64,000 bases of DNA, taken from assembly GCA_963732635.1 (NCBI GenBank), contig CAVTAL010000007.1, positions 353,708-417,707 of the forward strand, written 5' to 3'. The position numbers and the translations under genes were made by a program. This stretch comes from JAKFWF01 sp963732635. GTDB lineage: Bacteria > Pseudomonadota > Alphaproteobacteria > Rhizobiales > Hyphomicrobiaceae. The number at the start of each line of letters is the position of its first letter. Position 1 is the first letter of the stretch. Shown in pieces: positions 1 to 8,536 of the stretch. Below the pieces are notes generated by a model. That model made no database searches. It was not told the DNA's origin and saw only the letters and a list, made by a program, of their open reading frames with translations.

Positions 1-593
1 AATTGTCGACTGGCGGTCGCTCCGGAACGGGGCGCGATCGTGGCGGCATGCTGCCACTCAAGCCCGACATGGCGTCGCTGTCGACCGGCTCCTGCAACTT
101 CCCGACTCGGGTCTACGAGAACGCGCCGGACCTGGTGAACTGGCTCGCCGAGGAGATGATCAAATACGACGTCAAGCCCGAGGTCGAAGCCTTCGATCTG
201 TCGATGATTTTCAAGGCGGTCGAGATGCAAAAAGCCGGTCAGATGAAGGCACCTCTGCATGTACAGTTCGTCATGGGCGTCAAGAACGCCATGCCCGTCG
301 ATCGCGAGACCTTTGAATTCTACGTTAAGACACTGAAGCGGCTCGCGCCCGACGCTACCTGGACCGGCGCCGGCATCGGCCGCGATCAGTTGACCCTTAA
401 CCGCTGGTCGATCGAACTCGGCGGCCACTGCCGTACCGGCCTCGAAGATAACATCCGCTGGGACAAGACCAAGCTCGCGCCGTCGAACGCGGCGTTGGTG
501 AAACGCGTGGCCGACCTGTGCCAGGAGTATGGGCGTCGTGCGGCGACGGTGGCGGAAGCGCGGGCACTGTTGTCGTTGGCGGCGGTGGGGTGA
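1..593 (+). CDS. BKACE family (DUF849) beta-keto acid cleavage enzyme, C-terminal part
   Basis: The gene is cut by the left window edge; about 197 C-terminal residues are visible. The protein contains the family patterns KPDMASLSTGSCNF near the start of the visible part, then VKPEVEAFD, MGVKNAMP and the late stretch WTGAGIGRDQ. These belong to the TIM-barrel BKACE/DUF849 family, zinc enzymes that condense a beta-keto acid with acetyl-CoA to give acetoacetate and a new CoA ester. The exact substrate cannot be read from the sequence, and the zinc-binding N-terminal half lies outside the window. It is followed by a perfect 12-bp hairpin that separates it from the convergent gene. Confidence 0.85.
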   Translation, partial: LSTGGRSGTGRDRGGMLPLKPDMASLSTGSCNFPTRVYENAPDLVNWLAEEMIKYDVKPEVEAFDLSMIFKAVEMQKAGQMKAPLHVQFVMGVKNAMPVDRETFEFYVKTLKRLAPDATWTGAGIGRDQLTLNRWSIELGGHCRTGLEDNIRWDKTKLAPSNAALVKRVADLCQEYGRRAATVAEARALLSLAAVG

Positions 594-780
594 ATGTCGT
601 TGCCACCGAATTTTTGCGGTGCCTGCTTGCTCTGGGCCAAGGAGACGTGGGCGAACCGTTCAGATTTCAGTGAGCGAGGCTATTTTGTGCCCCGGGCTTT
701 CCTGTCCGCTTTCTCAGTGCGGAAGCGCTCAACCTTCAGCCAGCAAACGCATTATGCCGCGCAGCTCTAGCCTTAACCAC

Positions 781-817
781 CCCCACGAACGCTGCCATTA
801 GGCGGGCGTTCGTGGGG
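781..817. terminator. Bidirectional hairpin between convergent genes
   Basis: A perfect 12-bp inverted repeat (CCCCACGAACGC at 781-792, its complement at 806-817) with a 13-nt loop lies between two convergent genes ending at 593 and 879. There is no clear U-run on either side, so it is a terminator-like structure rather than a textbook intrinsic terminator. The rest of 594-878 shows no gene. Confidence 0.6.
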
Positions 818-878
818 CTTGGTGCCACCGGCCAATACTTGAGCATGGCAAGTAGAGTTCACAGTCGGGCGAAATGAT

Positions 879-1697
879 TCAGTGCGCGACCGGTCGGGGT
901 GACAACAGGAGCCACTCCATCTGGGCCTCGCGGGCTTCAGAGCAGATAATGCAGCGCTGGTCGTCGCTCAACTCTGCGAGCTCTGGAATATCCGGCAACT
1001 CCCGGCCGCGGTCGCGGACGATGTCGCACTGGAAGTACCGGGAAGCGTCGGCGAGCAGCCGCTCCTGCGCCGCAGGCCCATTAGAGACAAGATTTGGATG
1101 CAACTCGACGAGGACATGATGCCCCGAGAGCTTGGATAGAACGTCGGAGGTCAAGAGACCATACTCTGCCCCCTCGATGTCGACGATGAAAAGAACGCCC
1201 TTTGCCGGAAGTCTCGAAAGACAGGCTGTGAGCGTTTGCGCGTCGGCAATCCCCTCGACGGCAACGCGATGGCCGACGCCGTTGAGCGCCGCAGTCGCCG
1301 CGATGACTTCTCGGCCACGCTCGCTCATTTCGAAGCAGAGTGCGGATTTGGCCAGGCCCGATACGACAAGGCCGACGCCGTAGTAGCCGTCGGCGGCGCC
1401 GATGCAGACCACCTGCTCAACTGGGGCGTTGGCGCGGACGAAATCGTGCAGCGGTTGTTCGTAGGTGCCGAGCACCTTGGCGGGCAGGTCGGAGCGGCCC
1501 CAACTAGCTTCCGGCAGGAGCTTCAGGCCGGCGCAGAGACCGTACCTTACCGTCAGGCCCAGGTGCCCGACGACTTGAGCGGCTTCCTGTTCGCGAATAA
1601 CCCGCAACAGGCGATGTCGGCGCGCAATCTTGATCATCGCTCGCGCGAAGAAGGTATGAACCTGCTCCCTCACAGGCAGCACGACACTTTGCAGCAT
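879..1697 (-). CDS. FkbM-type SAM-dependent methyltransferase
   Basis: A 272-residue protein with a Rossmann SAM-binding motif VCIGAADGYYGVGL in its middle and VDIEGAEYGLL further on, the acidic pattern of FkbM-like methyltransferases that usually act on sugars or secondary metabolites. I chose ATG 1697 because GGAGGAG lies 7 bases upstream; the frame stays open another 41 codons but without such a site. There is no neighbouring glycan cluster, so the substrate is unknown. It stands alone, convergent with the BKACE gene. Confidence 0.75.
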   Translation of the reverse strand: MLQSVVLPVREQVHTFFARAMIKIARRHRLLRVIREQEAAQVVGHLGLTVRYGLCAGLKLLPEASWGRSDLPAKVLGTYEQPLHDFVRANAPVEQVVCIGAADGYYGVGLVVSGLAKSALCFEMSERGREVIAATAALNGVGHRVAVEGIADAQTLTACLSRLPAKGVLFIVDIEGAEYGLLTSDVLSKLSGHHVLVELHPNLVSNGPAAQERLLADASRYFQCDIVRDRGRELPDIPELAELSDDQRCIICSEAREAQMEWLLLSPRPVAH

Positions 1698-1939
1698 AAG
1701 CCGCTCCTCCACAATGACACTCTGAGCGCGATGCTTGCACGGGGTGGTTAACATACGAACAATTGCGTCAAGAAACGCGACGTGTTCTGCGCTTAGGTGA
1801 TCATTACATTTAATCTGCAAGCGGAAGGCGTCGCAGTCGCCGGACAGTGCTTCGGGCGCTAATCCAACCTATGGATGATAATCCTATAGCTGATATTCAT
1901 CCCCGCTTCTCCATCCTGAGCGCATCGTGCCCTCAACGG

Positions 1940-3781
1940 CTACGCCAGCATCCGCAGCACTTCCTGGAACCGTGGATCGCCGCGGATCGGATCGAGATCG
2001 GAGTCATGCTTGATCCAATCCTTGGTCTGATGGCCGGCGCGCGGCAACAGTCCCAGCAGCAGGCCGATCGCCGGGTCGGGCTCGCCGATCAAAGAATAGA
2101 AGCATGCCACGTTGTATTGAGTCAGCACGTCCTCTGGATCGATCGCCAATGCGCGTGCAGCCCACTCTTTGGCCCGATCGATTTCGCCAAGGGCGACAAG
2201 GCCAATCGCACCGAGGTAAGCTGGCCGTGGATTTCCTGGATGCTGCGTGAGTTCACGTTCGGCGCGGGCGACGCCTTCGCGCGCCGCCACCTTCATGTCG
2301 GCCTCGCGACCGAGCGAGCGCAGCACGCCAATCAGCACCAGTAAGGTCTGGTAGTCGTCGGGCTTGACGTCTGCGGCGCGCCGGAAGAGTTCGGCCGCCT
2401 TCGCCAGTTCGCCGCGCGAGAAACAGGCGCGAGCATAGAAGTAGTAGGCTTCGAACAGGGTCGGATCGAGGGTGATGGCGCGGTCGAACTCGCCCATTGC
2501 CTCCTGGTAGCGTCCGCGCAGGGACAACGCCAAGCCGCTCGACGCATGCGCTTCGGCCAAGCCACTTTCCAGTTCCAGCGCCTGGGCGCTCATCGCCAGG
2601 ATGCCTTCGATCGATACATTGGCGTTGTAATGCAGGAACAGGAAGCTGTCGCAGTCGGCAATGCCGGCGAGTGCGCGCGCGTATCGCGGATCGAGTTCAA
2701 CCGCCTTGGCGAACATGCGCCGCGCCAGCTCCAGATAGGCCTTCGAGCGCCGATGAAGGAATTGCCTGCCCCGCAGATAGTAGCCGTAGGCTTCGACGCT
2801 TTCGGTCGGCAACTGGCCGATGATCTTCTTTTCCTCCGGCAGCAGCTTCACCTTCAGCTGTTGCACGATGACGTTGGCGATCTCGTCCTGGATGGCGAAG
2901 ATGTCGGTGAGATCGCGATCGAAGCGCTCGGCCCACATGTGCGCTCCGCTATCGCTGTCGATCAATTGCCCGGTAACGCGGACACGCGAGCCGGACTTGC
3001 GAACGCTGCCTTCAAGGACATAGCGGACACCAAGGTCCCGCGCCACCTGCTGCACCTTGATCGGTTTGCCCTTGTAGACGAACACATTGTTGCGGGCGAC
3101 GACGTGCAGGCCGGAGATCTTCGAAAGGTCCGTGATCAGGTCCTCGGTGATGCCTTCCGAAAAGTACTCCTGCTCAGGATCGTTGCTCATGTTGGTGAAT
3201 GGCAGCACGGCGATGGAGGGGCGCGCGGATTGGTGTTTTCGGGGCGATACCGCCGCGTCGAACGGCATGTCGAGCCTGACTCGAAATACCCGTACTGGCG
3301 TCGTGGTGTTCTTGACCTGCTTTTCGCCGATTGCCTCGAAGCCAAACGAGAGCGTCTTTTCGACTTCTCTGGCAACCTTGCCGGAAACGAAAATGCCGCC
3401 CGGCTCCGCCATTTGTTGCAGCCCCGAGGCAATATTCACGCCCTCGCCGTGGCGGTCTTCACCTTCGACAATCACTTCGCCGAGGTTGATGCCAATGCGC
3501 ACAACGATCTGCTTGTCGCTGGCAACGCTGGCATTGCGGTCGCCCAGGGCGCGCTGCAGGGCAACAGCACACTCGACGGCGTCCACGACGCTCGCGAATT
3601 CGGCCAGCAGCCCGTCGCCCATCAGCTTGAAGATACGCCCGTGGTGCTTCTGGATCTCGGGTTCGAACAACTCTTGGCGTCGAGTTCGGAGGCGGTCAAA
3701 AGTTCCAGCCTCGTCCTTCTCCATCATTGCGGTGTAACCGACAACATCGGCCGCGAGAATGGCGGAAAGTCTACGTTCCAT
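1940..3781 (-). CDS. Class III adenylate/guanylate cyclase with TolB-like and TPR domains
   Basis: A 613-residue protein. Residues 1-150 form a class III nucleotide cyclase domain with both metal-binding aspartates (D12 in LAADVVGYT, D56 in LMGDGLL) and a substrate lysine (K53). Residues about 185-310 are a TolB-like/FlgO-like domain starting SIAVLPFTNMS, followed by TPR repeats to the end. This architecture is greatly expanded in Bradyrhizobium relatives. The position four residues after catalytic N116 is Gly120 (VNIASG), where active enzymes carry the transition-state arginine (VNxAxR), so activity may be reduced. ATG 3781 is preceded by GGAG. No membrane segment is evident, so it is probably cytosolic. 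Confidence 0.88.
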   Translation of the reverse strand: MERRLSAILAADVVGYTAMMEKDEAGTFDRLRTRRQELFEPEIQKHHGRIFKLMGDGLLAEFASVVDAVECAVALQRALGDRNASVASDKQIVVRIGINLGEVIVEGEDRHGEGVNIASGLQQMAEPGGIFVSGKVAREVEKTLSFGFEAIGEKQVKNTTTPVRVFRVRLDMPFDAAVSPRKHQSARPSIAVLPFTNMSNDPEQEYFSEGITEDLITDLSKISGLHVVARNNVFVYKGKPIKVQQVARDLGVRYVLEGSVRKSGSRVRVTGQLIDSDSGAHMWAERFDRDLTDIFAIQDEIANVIVQQLKVKLLPEEKKIIGQLPTESVEAYGYYLRGRQFLHRRSKAYLELARRMFAKAVELDPRYARALAGIADCDSFLFLHYNANVSIEGILAMSAQALELESGLAEAHASSGLALSLRGRYQEAMGEFDRAITLDPTLFEAYYFYARACFSRGELAKAAELFRRAADVKPDDYQTLLVLIGVLRSLGREADMKVAAREGVARAERELTQHPGNPRPAYLGAIGLVALGEIDRAKEWAARALAIDPEDVLTQYNVACFYSLIGEPDPAIGLLLGLLPRAGHQTKDWIKHDSDLDPIRGDPRFQEVLRMLA

Positions 3782-3878
3782 TGATCTGCTCCAATATGCG
3801 AGCGAAGATCGAAGGTCCCCAGGCGTAGACTATACCATTCCAGCGGCCAAGCGGAAGCTGTTCGTCGGCAGGCTGGAG

Positions 3879-6308
3879 CTATCCGCGGATCTCGGCACCG
3901 GTTGCCTTGGTCACGGCGGCGACAATCTTGGCGCCGATGGCGTCGATCTCGGCGTCGACGAATGCCTTGTCGTTCGGTTGCAACGTGACTTCGATCGCGA
4001 CCGACTTTTTGTCCGCCGCCAGGCTGCCGCCGATGAAGACGTCGAACACCGCCACGTCGGCGATTAGCGTTTTGTCGGCGCCGAGTGCCGCCTTGACGAT
4101 GTCGCCGGCTGCGGTCTTCAGATCGGTGACGAACGCGAAGTCGCGGCGAACGGGCAGCAGATCGGCGGCGCTCAGCGCGGGGCGGGCGCGGCTCTTTCGC
4201 TTCTCCGGCGGGATGGCGTCGAGGAACACCTCGAACGCCGCGACCGGGCCGGCGCAATCGAGCAGCTTCAGCGTCGAAGGATGGATTTCGCCGAAGTGCG
4301 CGAGGATGACCTTCGGGCCGAGCCTTAGCGTGCCGGAGCGGCCGGGATGGAACCAGGCTGGTGCATCGCGGGTGACCTGCGCCTTAGAGGCATCAAAGCC
4401 AAGAGCGGTCAGCAACGCCACCGCATCAGCCTTGGCGGCGTATAGATCGGCATCAGTGGCGCTGCCGCTCCAGTGACGGCCGGAACCGGTGGTCAGCGCC
4501 GACCCGGTGCGAACGCCGGCAGCGCAGATCATCTGGTCCTTTGGCTGGTCGCCGCGATAGGCCTGGCCCAACTCGAACAAGGCAGCGTCGGTGAAGCCGC
4601 GATTGCGGTTGCGCTGCGCCGAGGCCAGCAGTCCAGGCAGCAGGCTTGGCCGCATCGACGACATCTCGACCGAGATCGGATTGTCGAGTTCGAGTGCATC
4701 CGAGCCGCCGCCGAAGTGGGTCGCATGAGCGCGCGGCAGAAACGACCAAGTGACAACCTCGATCATGCCACGGCCGGCGAGCAGGCGGCGGGCGCGGCGC
4801 GAACGCCGTTGCTGCTCGGTCAAGACCGTACGGGTAATGCCACCAGCGCGCGGCATCGGCGTCGATGGGATCTTGTCGAGACCGACAATGCGGATCACTT
4901 CCTCGACGAAATCGGCCGGGCCGGTGATGTCCGGTCGCCAGGACGGCGCGGTCACGATGGTCTTGGCCGAGGTGCCATCAAGTCGGAAGCCGAGCGCTTC
5001 GAGAATGCGGCGGCTCTCCTTCTCGGGAACCGCGAGGCCGGTCAGTTTTTCGATGCGGGCGAAGTCGAACGGGATTTCGGTTGGCTTATTGGGAGCTTCA
5101 CCGGCGATCAGTGCCTTCGACGGGGTGCCGCCGCACAGGGTCATCAGCATGTCGGTGGCTAGGTCGAGGCCGCCCGGCAGATAGGCCGGATCGACGCCAC
5201 GCTCGAAGCGATAGCGCGCATCTGTCTGCACGCCGGCCTTGCGACCGGTGGTGGCGGTGCGCTGCGGGTCGAAATAAGCGCACTCGATGAGCACATTGGT
5301 GGTGGTCTCCGAGCAACCAGTCGATTCGCCACCGATGATGCCGCCGAGGCCGAGCGGGCCGCTGTCGTCGGCGATCACGCACATGGTGTCGTCGACGGCG
5401 TAGCTCTTGTTGTCGAGAGCCTTGAAGGTCTCGCCCGGTTTGCCGAGGCGGGCGCGGATGGCGCCATTGAGCTTGTCGGCGTCATAGACGTGCAGTGGAC
5501 GGCCGCGATCCATGGTGATGTAGTTGGTCATGTCGACCAGCGCGCTGATCGGCCTGAGGCCGATCGCCTTCAACCGCGCCTGCAGCCACTGCGGCGACGG
5601 CCCGTTCTTGACGCCCCTCACGTAACGGCCGGCGAACGCCGAGCAGGCGCTTGTCGCACCCTTGGGGAAGTCGAGTTCAATCGCGACGGGGCAGTCGTAA
5701 GTGCCTTCCACCGACTTGAGTTTCGGCTCCGGCTTAAGCTTGCCGATGCCGGCGGCGGCGAGGTCACGGGCAATGCCGCGCACGCCGGTGCAGTCTGGCC
5801 GGTTCGGTGTCAGCTTCACTTCGATCACCGGGTCGCCGATACCGAGGGCGTCGGCGTATCGCTGACCGACCTTGGCGGCGAAGGGTTCGGGCAACTCGAT
5901 GATGCCGTCATGGGCGTCGGACAATTCGAGTTCACGCTCCGACACCAACATGCCGTTCGAAATGATGCCGCGAACGGGGCGCTTGTCGAGGGTGATGCCG
6001 GTGCCGGGAATGTAGGCGCCGAGCGGTGCGAACACGCCGACGAGGCCGGTGCGCGCGTTCGGTGCGCCGCAGACCACTTCAACCGTTGGCTGGCCTGGTG
6101 CGATCTCGACCTGGCAGACGCGCAAACGATCGGCGTTCGGATGCTGCTTGGCATCGACGACCCGGGCGATTGTGAAGGCGCCCAGTTTCTCGGCCTGATC
6201 GACAACGCCCTCGACCTCTAGGCCGATGGCCGTCAAAGCCGCTGCCAGTTCTTGCACCGTGGCGGTCGTTTCGAGGTGATCCTTGAGCCAGGAAAGCGTG
6301 AATTTCAT
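3879..6308 (-). CDS. pheT: Phenylalanyl-tRNA synthetase beta subunit
   Basis: The 809-residue protein begins MKFTLSWLKDHL, as in most alphaproteobacterial PheT. It has the N-terminal tRNA-binding EMAP-like domain (about residues 40-150), the B3/B4 editing region, the B5 domain and a C-terminal anticodon-binding (FDX-ACB) domain. With PheS it forms the (alpha-beta)2 enzyme that charges tRNA-Phe. The full normal length is intact. A longer frame reaching 6359 lacks the conserved start. pheS usually sits directly upstream; here the upstream gene is an XRE regulator, so pheS must lie elsewhere. Confidence 0.97.
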   Translation of the reverse strand: MKFTLSWLKDHLETTATVQELAAALTAIGLEVEGVVDQAEKLGAFTIARVVDAKQHPNADRLRVCQVEIAPGQPTVEVVCGAPNARTGLVGVFAPLGAYIPGTGITLDKRPVRGIISNGMLVSERELELSDAHDGIIELPEPFAAKVGQRYADALGIGDPVIEVKLTPNRPDCTGVRGIARDLAAAGIGKLKPEPKLKSVEGTYDCPVAIELDFPKGATSACSAFAGRYVRGVKNGPSPQWLQARLKAIGLRPISALVDMTNYITMDRGRPLHVYDADKLNGAIRARLGKPGETFKALDNKSYAVDDTMCVIADDSGPLGLGGIIGGESTGCSETTTNVLIECAYFDPQRTATTGRKAGVQTDARYRFERGVDPAYLPGGLDLATDMLMTLCGGTPSKALIAGEAPNKPTEIPFDFARIEKLTGLAVPEKESRRILEALGFRLDGTSAKTIVTAPSWRPDITGPADFVEEVIRIVGLDKIPSTPMPRAGGITRTVLTEQQRRSRRARRLLAGRGMIEVVTWSFLPRAHATHFGGGSDALELDNPISVEMSSMRPSLLPGLLASAQRNRNRGFTDAALFELGQAYRGDQPKDQMICAAGVRTGSALTTGSGRHWSGSATDADLYAAKADAVALLTALGFDASKAQVTRDAPAWFHPGRSGTLRLGPKVILAHFGEIHPSTLKLLDCAGPVAAFEVFLDAIPPEKRKSRARPALSAADLLPVRRDFAFVTDLKTAAGDIVKAALGADKTLIADVAVFDVFIGGSLAADKKSVAIEVTLQPNDKAFVDAEIDAIGAKIVAAVTKATGAEIRG

Positions 6309-6452
6309 GTGGAATGATCGGTCTTCGTGTTGGCGTGGCAGGCCGGGAGCATTGCGCACCCGAACCCCGTATCCGAGGCCGTTTAGCAGACCGCGTCAGC
6401 CGCGCAAACAGCCGATTGGCGCGGCGGTTGCCATTGTGACGGCGGCAGGCGA

Positions 6453-7040
6453 TCACACTGGCGGCGAGGGCCTGAGAATTTCGGCGTTGACAGCGCTGAT
6501 CAGCTGTTCCGCCAGTTCCGCGATGCGGCAAGCCGATGCGGCCTCGAGCTTTGCAATTCTGCGATCTGAAGCCATTTGTCCAATGAACGTGAAGGTGTCC
6601 GCTTCGATCTCGGCGAACAGCTTGGACTTGCGCGCGAACCGTTCGAAGGCGCTCGCTGCCGACGGCGCATCGATTTTGGCCAGTTCCTCCGCCAGTTGCC
6701 ATGCCAAGGCGTGGCGTGGCGAGCCGGTGCCGTTGGTGCCTTCGGCGACGGGCGGCAATGGGGCGGGTGCCCCAGCTTCGCCGAAGCCGGTCGGCTGGCC
6801 TGACTGAATTGCGAAATCGAGCAGATCGTTGGGTGTGACGCCAAGCAAGCCGCAGATTTTTGCGATCAAGCTCAGATCGGGTTCGACTTCTGCCCGCTCA
6901 TATCGCGTGTAACGGTTTTCATCGATACCCAGTGCCTTGGCGAAGCTTCGAGCAGTTGAGAAACCGCGCGGAACTCGCAACATCTTTAGTCGATTGGCAA
7001 ATTGCACCCGTGCCGATGGCGTCGAGGAACTCGCAGGCAT
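6453..7040 (-). CDS. XRE-family helix-turn-helix transcriptional regulator
   Basis: About 195 residues. Residues 10-70 contain an XRE/Cro HTH (RLKMLRVPRGFSTARSFAKAL ending GVTPNDLLDF), with the recognition region ENRYTRYERAEV. The C-terminal half is a predicted alpha-helical region of unknown function that may be a dimerisation or sensor part. Start 7040 (MPASSSTP) is favoured because residues upstream look non-conserved, but no strong ribosome site is seen; ATG 7100 is the alternative. It lies between pheT and ptsN with separate spacing, so a regulatory target cannot be inferred. Confidence 0.75.
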   Translation of the reverse strand: MPASSSTPSARVQFANRLKMLRVPRGFSTARSFAKALGIDENRYTRYERAEVEPDLSLIAKICGLLGVTPNDLLDFAIQSGQPTGFGEAGAPAPLPPVAEGTNGTGSPRHALAWQLAEELAKIDAPSAASAFERFARKSKLFAEIEADTFTFIGQMASDRRIAKLEAASACRIAELAEQLISAVNAEILRPSPPV

Positions 7041-7228
7041 TTGTTTCAGCTTTGTAATGGGACTGTTGAACAGGATGAAATTTATGTGACATATTAGCAT
7101 GTTGAACTGTCGGCATCGACAGAAAAATACCTGTGGTGTCGACTATTCGTCGTCGGAACTTCGCAGCTGGTGCGATGCACGATCCGTGAAGGTCAGCCAA
7201 ATAATTGACCAAACTGGGCAAAAATGCA

Positions 7229-7693
7229 TCAAGCAGCGTGCGATGTCGTCCGCTCGGTCAAGACGGCGAATAGAGCGTCCTTGTCGCGGGTTGCCCTCAG
7301 GCGCTCAAGGGCCTTGGGATCGCGCACCAGCCGCGAAATGCGGGCCAAGGCCTTGAGATGATCACCGCTGGCATGCTCAGGGCCAAGAAGAAGGAAAATG
7401 ATATCAACGGGTTCACCGTCCGGAGACTCGAACGGGATCGGCTCTGCGACCCGGGCGAAAATGCAGACGATATTCTTGAGTGCGCGGAACTTCACATGTG
7501 GAATGGCGATGCCTCGACCGAACCCGGTCGAGCCCAGACGCTCGCGCTGCAGTAGTGCATCGAAAACTTCGCGCTCGCTGAGGCCGGTCAGTTCAGCTGC
7601 GCAGCGGCTAAGCTCTTGAAGAGCCTCTTTCTTGTCCTTGGCACGCAATGACGGGATAATCCCGTCATTGGTTAGTAGGTCGCCGAAATCCAT
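7229..7693 (-). CDS. ptsN: PTS IIA-like nitrogen regulatory protein PtsN
   Basis: A 154-residue EIIA-Ntr protein. The phosphorylated histidine is H66 in GRGIAIPHVKF. In alphaproteobacteria PtsN takes phosphate from PtsP (EI-Ntr) and NPr and controls potassium uptake, nitrogen and carbon responses by protein contacts. It is the last gene of the rpoN-hpf-ptsN series, as in most proteobacteria. A link to the kdp locus in this window is plausible, since EIIA-Ntr is known to bind KdpD in other species, but that is inference here. Confidence 0.95.
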   Translation of the reverse strand: MDFGDLLTNDGIIPSLRAKDKKEALQELSRCAAELTGLSEREVFDALLQRERLGSTGFGRGIAIPHVKFRALKNIVCIFARVAEPIPFESPDGEPVDIIFLLLGPEHASGDHLKALARISRLVRDPKALERLRATRDKDALFAVLTERTTSHAA

Positions 7694-7787
7694 CGATCGT
7701 CAGCCCCACAAGAGTAGCGTAGCCAGCCATAGCCCGATGCACGCATTGTGCCACGAACCGCGACTGCCACGCCCTTCGGTTCAACGC

Positions 7788-8435
7788 CTAACGAACCCCG
7801 CCTGATCCATTTGCCTTGGACGATCCACCACGCCCCGCGACCGTCTCCCTGGCAGCCGACCGCGTATCTGCTTGCGGGTCGATCCAGCCGATATTTCCGT
7901 CCGGCCGCCGATGGACAACACTGATCCGCCCATGGGCTGCGTTGCGGAATAACAGAAATGCCTTGTCCGTCAAGTCCAGCTGCATCACGGCCTCGCTGAC
8001 CGTCAATTCCTGCAGCAACCCCTCCTGTTCGGCCACGATAACCGGACTATCGGCGATCGGCTGACTATCAACCTCCTCCTCGACCTGAACCACGTATTCA
8101 TTGAGGCCGGTCGAGCGGCTGTTGTCAGCCCCCGCGCCGTGATGATGATCCTTCAGGCGCCGCTTGTAGCGACGCACACGCTTGGCGAGCCGCTCGATGG
8201 CAGCATCGGCGCTGGCATAGGCGTCAACGCCCTCGCCGTGCGCCTCGACCAAGAGGCCTGTTCGCAGACGCAACGAGCAGTCGGTGCGGAATCCGACCTT
8301 GGACTTCTCAACTCGCACATGGCCGGAAAGTTCTGGGCCGATGTACTTGTCGAGCACGTCGTCGATCTTGTCGGTGACATAGTTCTGGAAAGCTTCGCCG
8401 GCGCCGATGTTCTTGCCAGTGACCTGGATCGTCAT
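7788..8435 (-). CDS. hpf: Ribosome hibernation promoting factor, long form
   Basis: A 215-residue long-type HPF. Residues 1-105 are the S30AE/YfiA domain (MTIQVTGKNIGAGEAF), which binds the 30S decoding region. A variable linker follows, and about residues 150-200 form the C-terminal dimerisation domain (FRNAAHGRISVVHRRPDGNIG) that joins two ribosomes into 100S particles. It lies between rpoN and ptsN on the same strand, with a 9-bp hairpin in the rpoN-hpf gap that may separate or attenuate transcription. Confidence 0.95.
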   Translation of the reverse strand: MTIQVTGKNIGAGEAFQNYVTDKIDDVLDKYIGPELSGHVRVEKSKVGFRTDCSLRLRTGLLVEAHGEGVDAYASADAAIERLAKRVRRYKRRLKDHHHGAGADNSRSTGLNEYVVQVEEEVDSQPIADSPVIVAEQEGLLQELTVSEAVMQLDLTDKAFLLFRNAAHGRISVVHRRPDGNIGWIDPQADTRSAARETVAGRGGSSKANGSGGVR

Positions 8436-8493
8436 GAGGGGGCCTGCACTTTTGGAGTCGATTGCCGTTCCATGTCCTGCAAACGGTAATCCC

Positions 8494-8516
8494 GCATTTG
8501 ACCCGAAGTCAAATGC
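8494..8516 (-). terminator. Hairpin between rpoN and hpf
   Basis: A perfect 9-bp stem, GCATTTGAC / GTCAAATGC, with a 5-nt loop that reads TTCGG on the transcribed minus strand, lies 21 bases after the rpoN stop and 59 bases before the hpf start. No U-tract follows, so it may be an attenuator or mRNA stabiliser rather than a strong terminator. Confidence 0.45.
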
Positions 8517-8536
8517 CCAATTGAGGTGGCTCGATC

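Noticed and set aside
2546..3784. 412-codon open frame on the plus strand, antisense to the cyclase gene
   Set aside because: High GC keeps the antisense frame open; the minus-strand protein has clear cyclase, TolB-like and TPR domains, and the antisense product matches no family.
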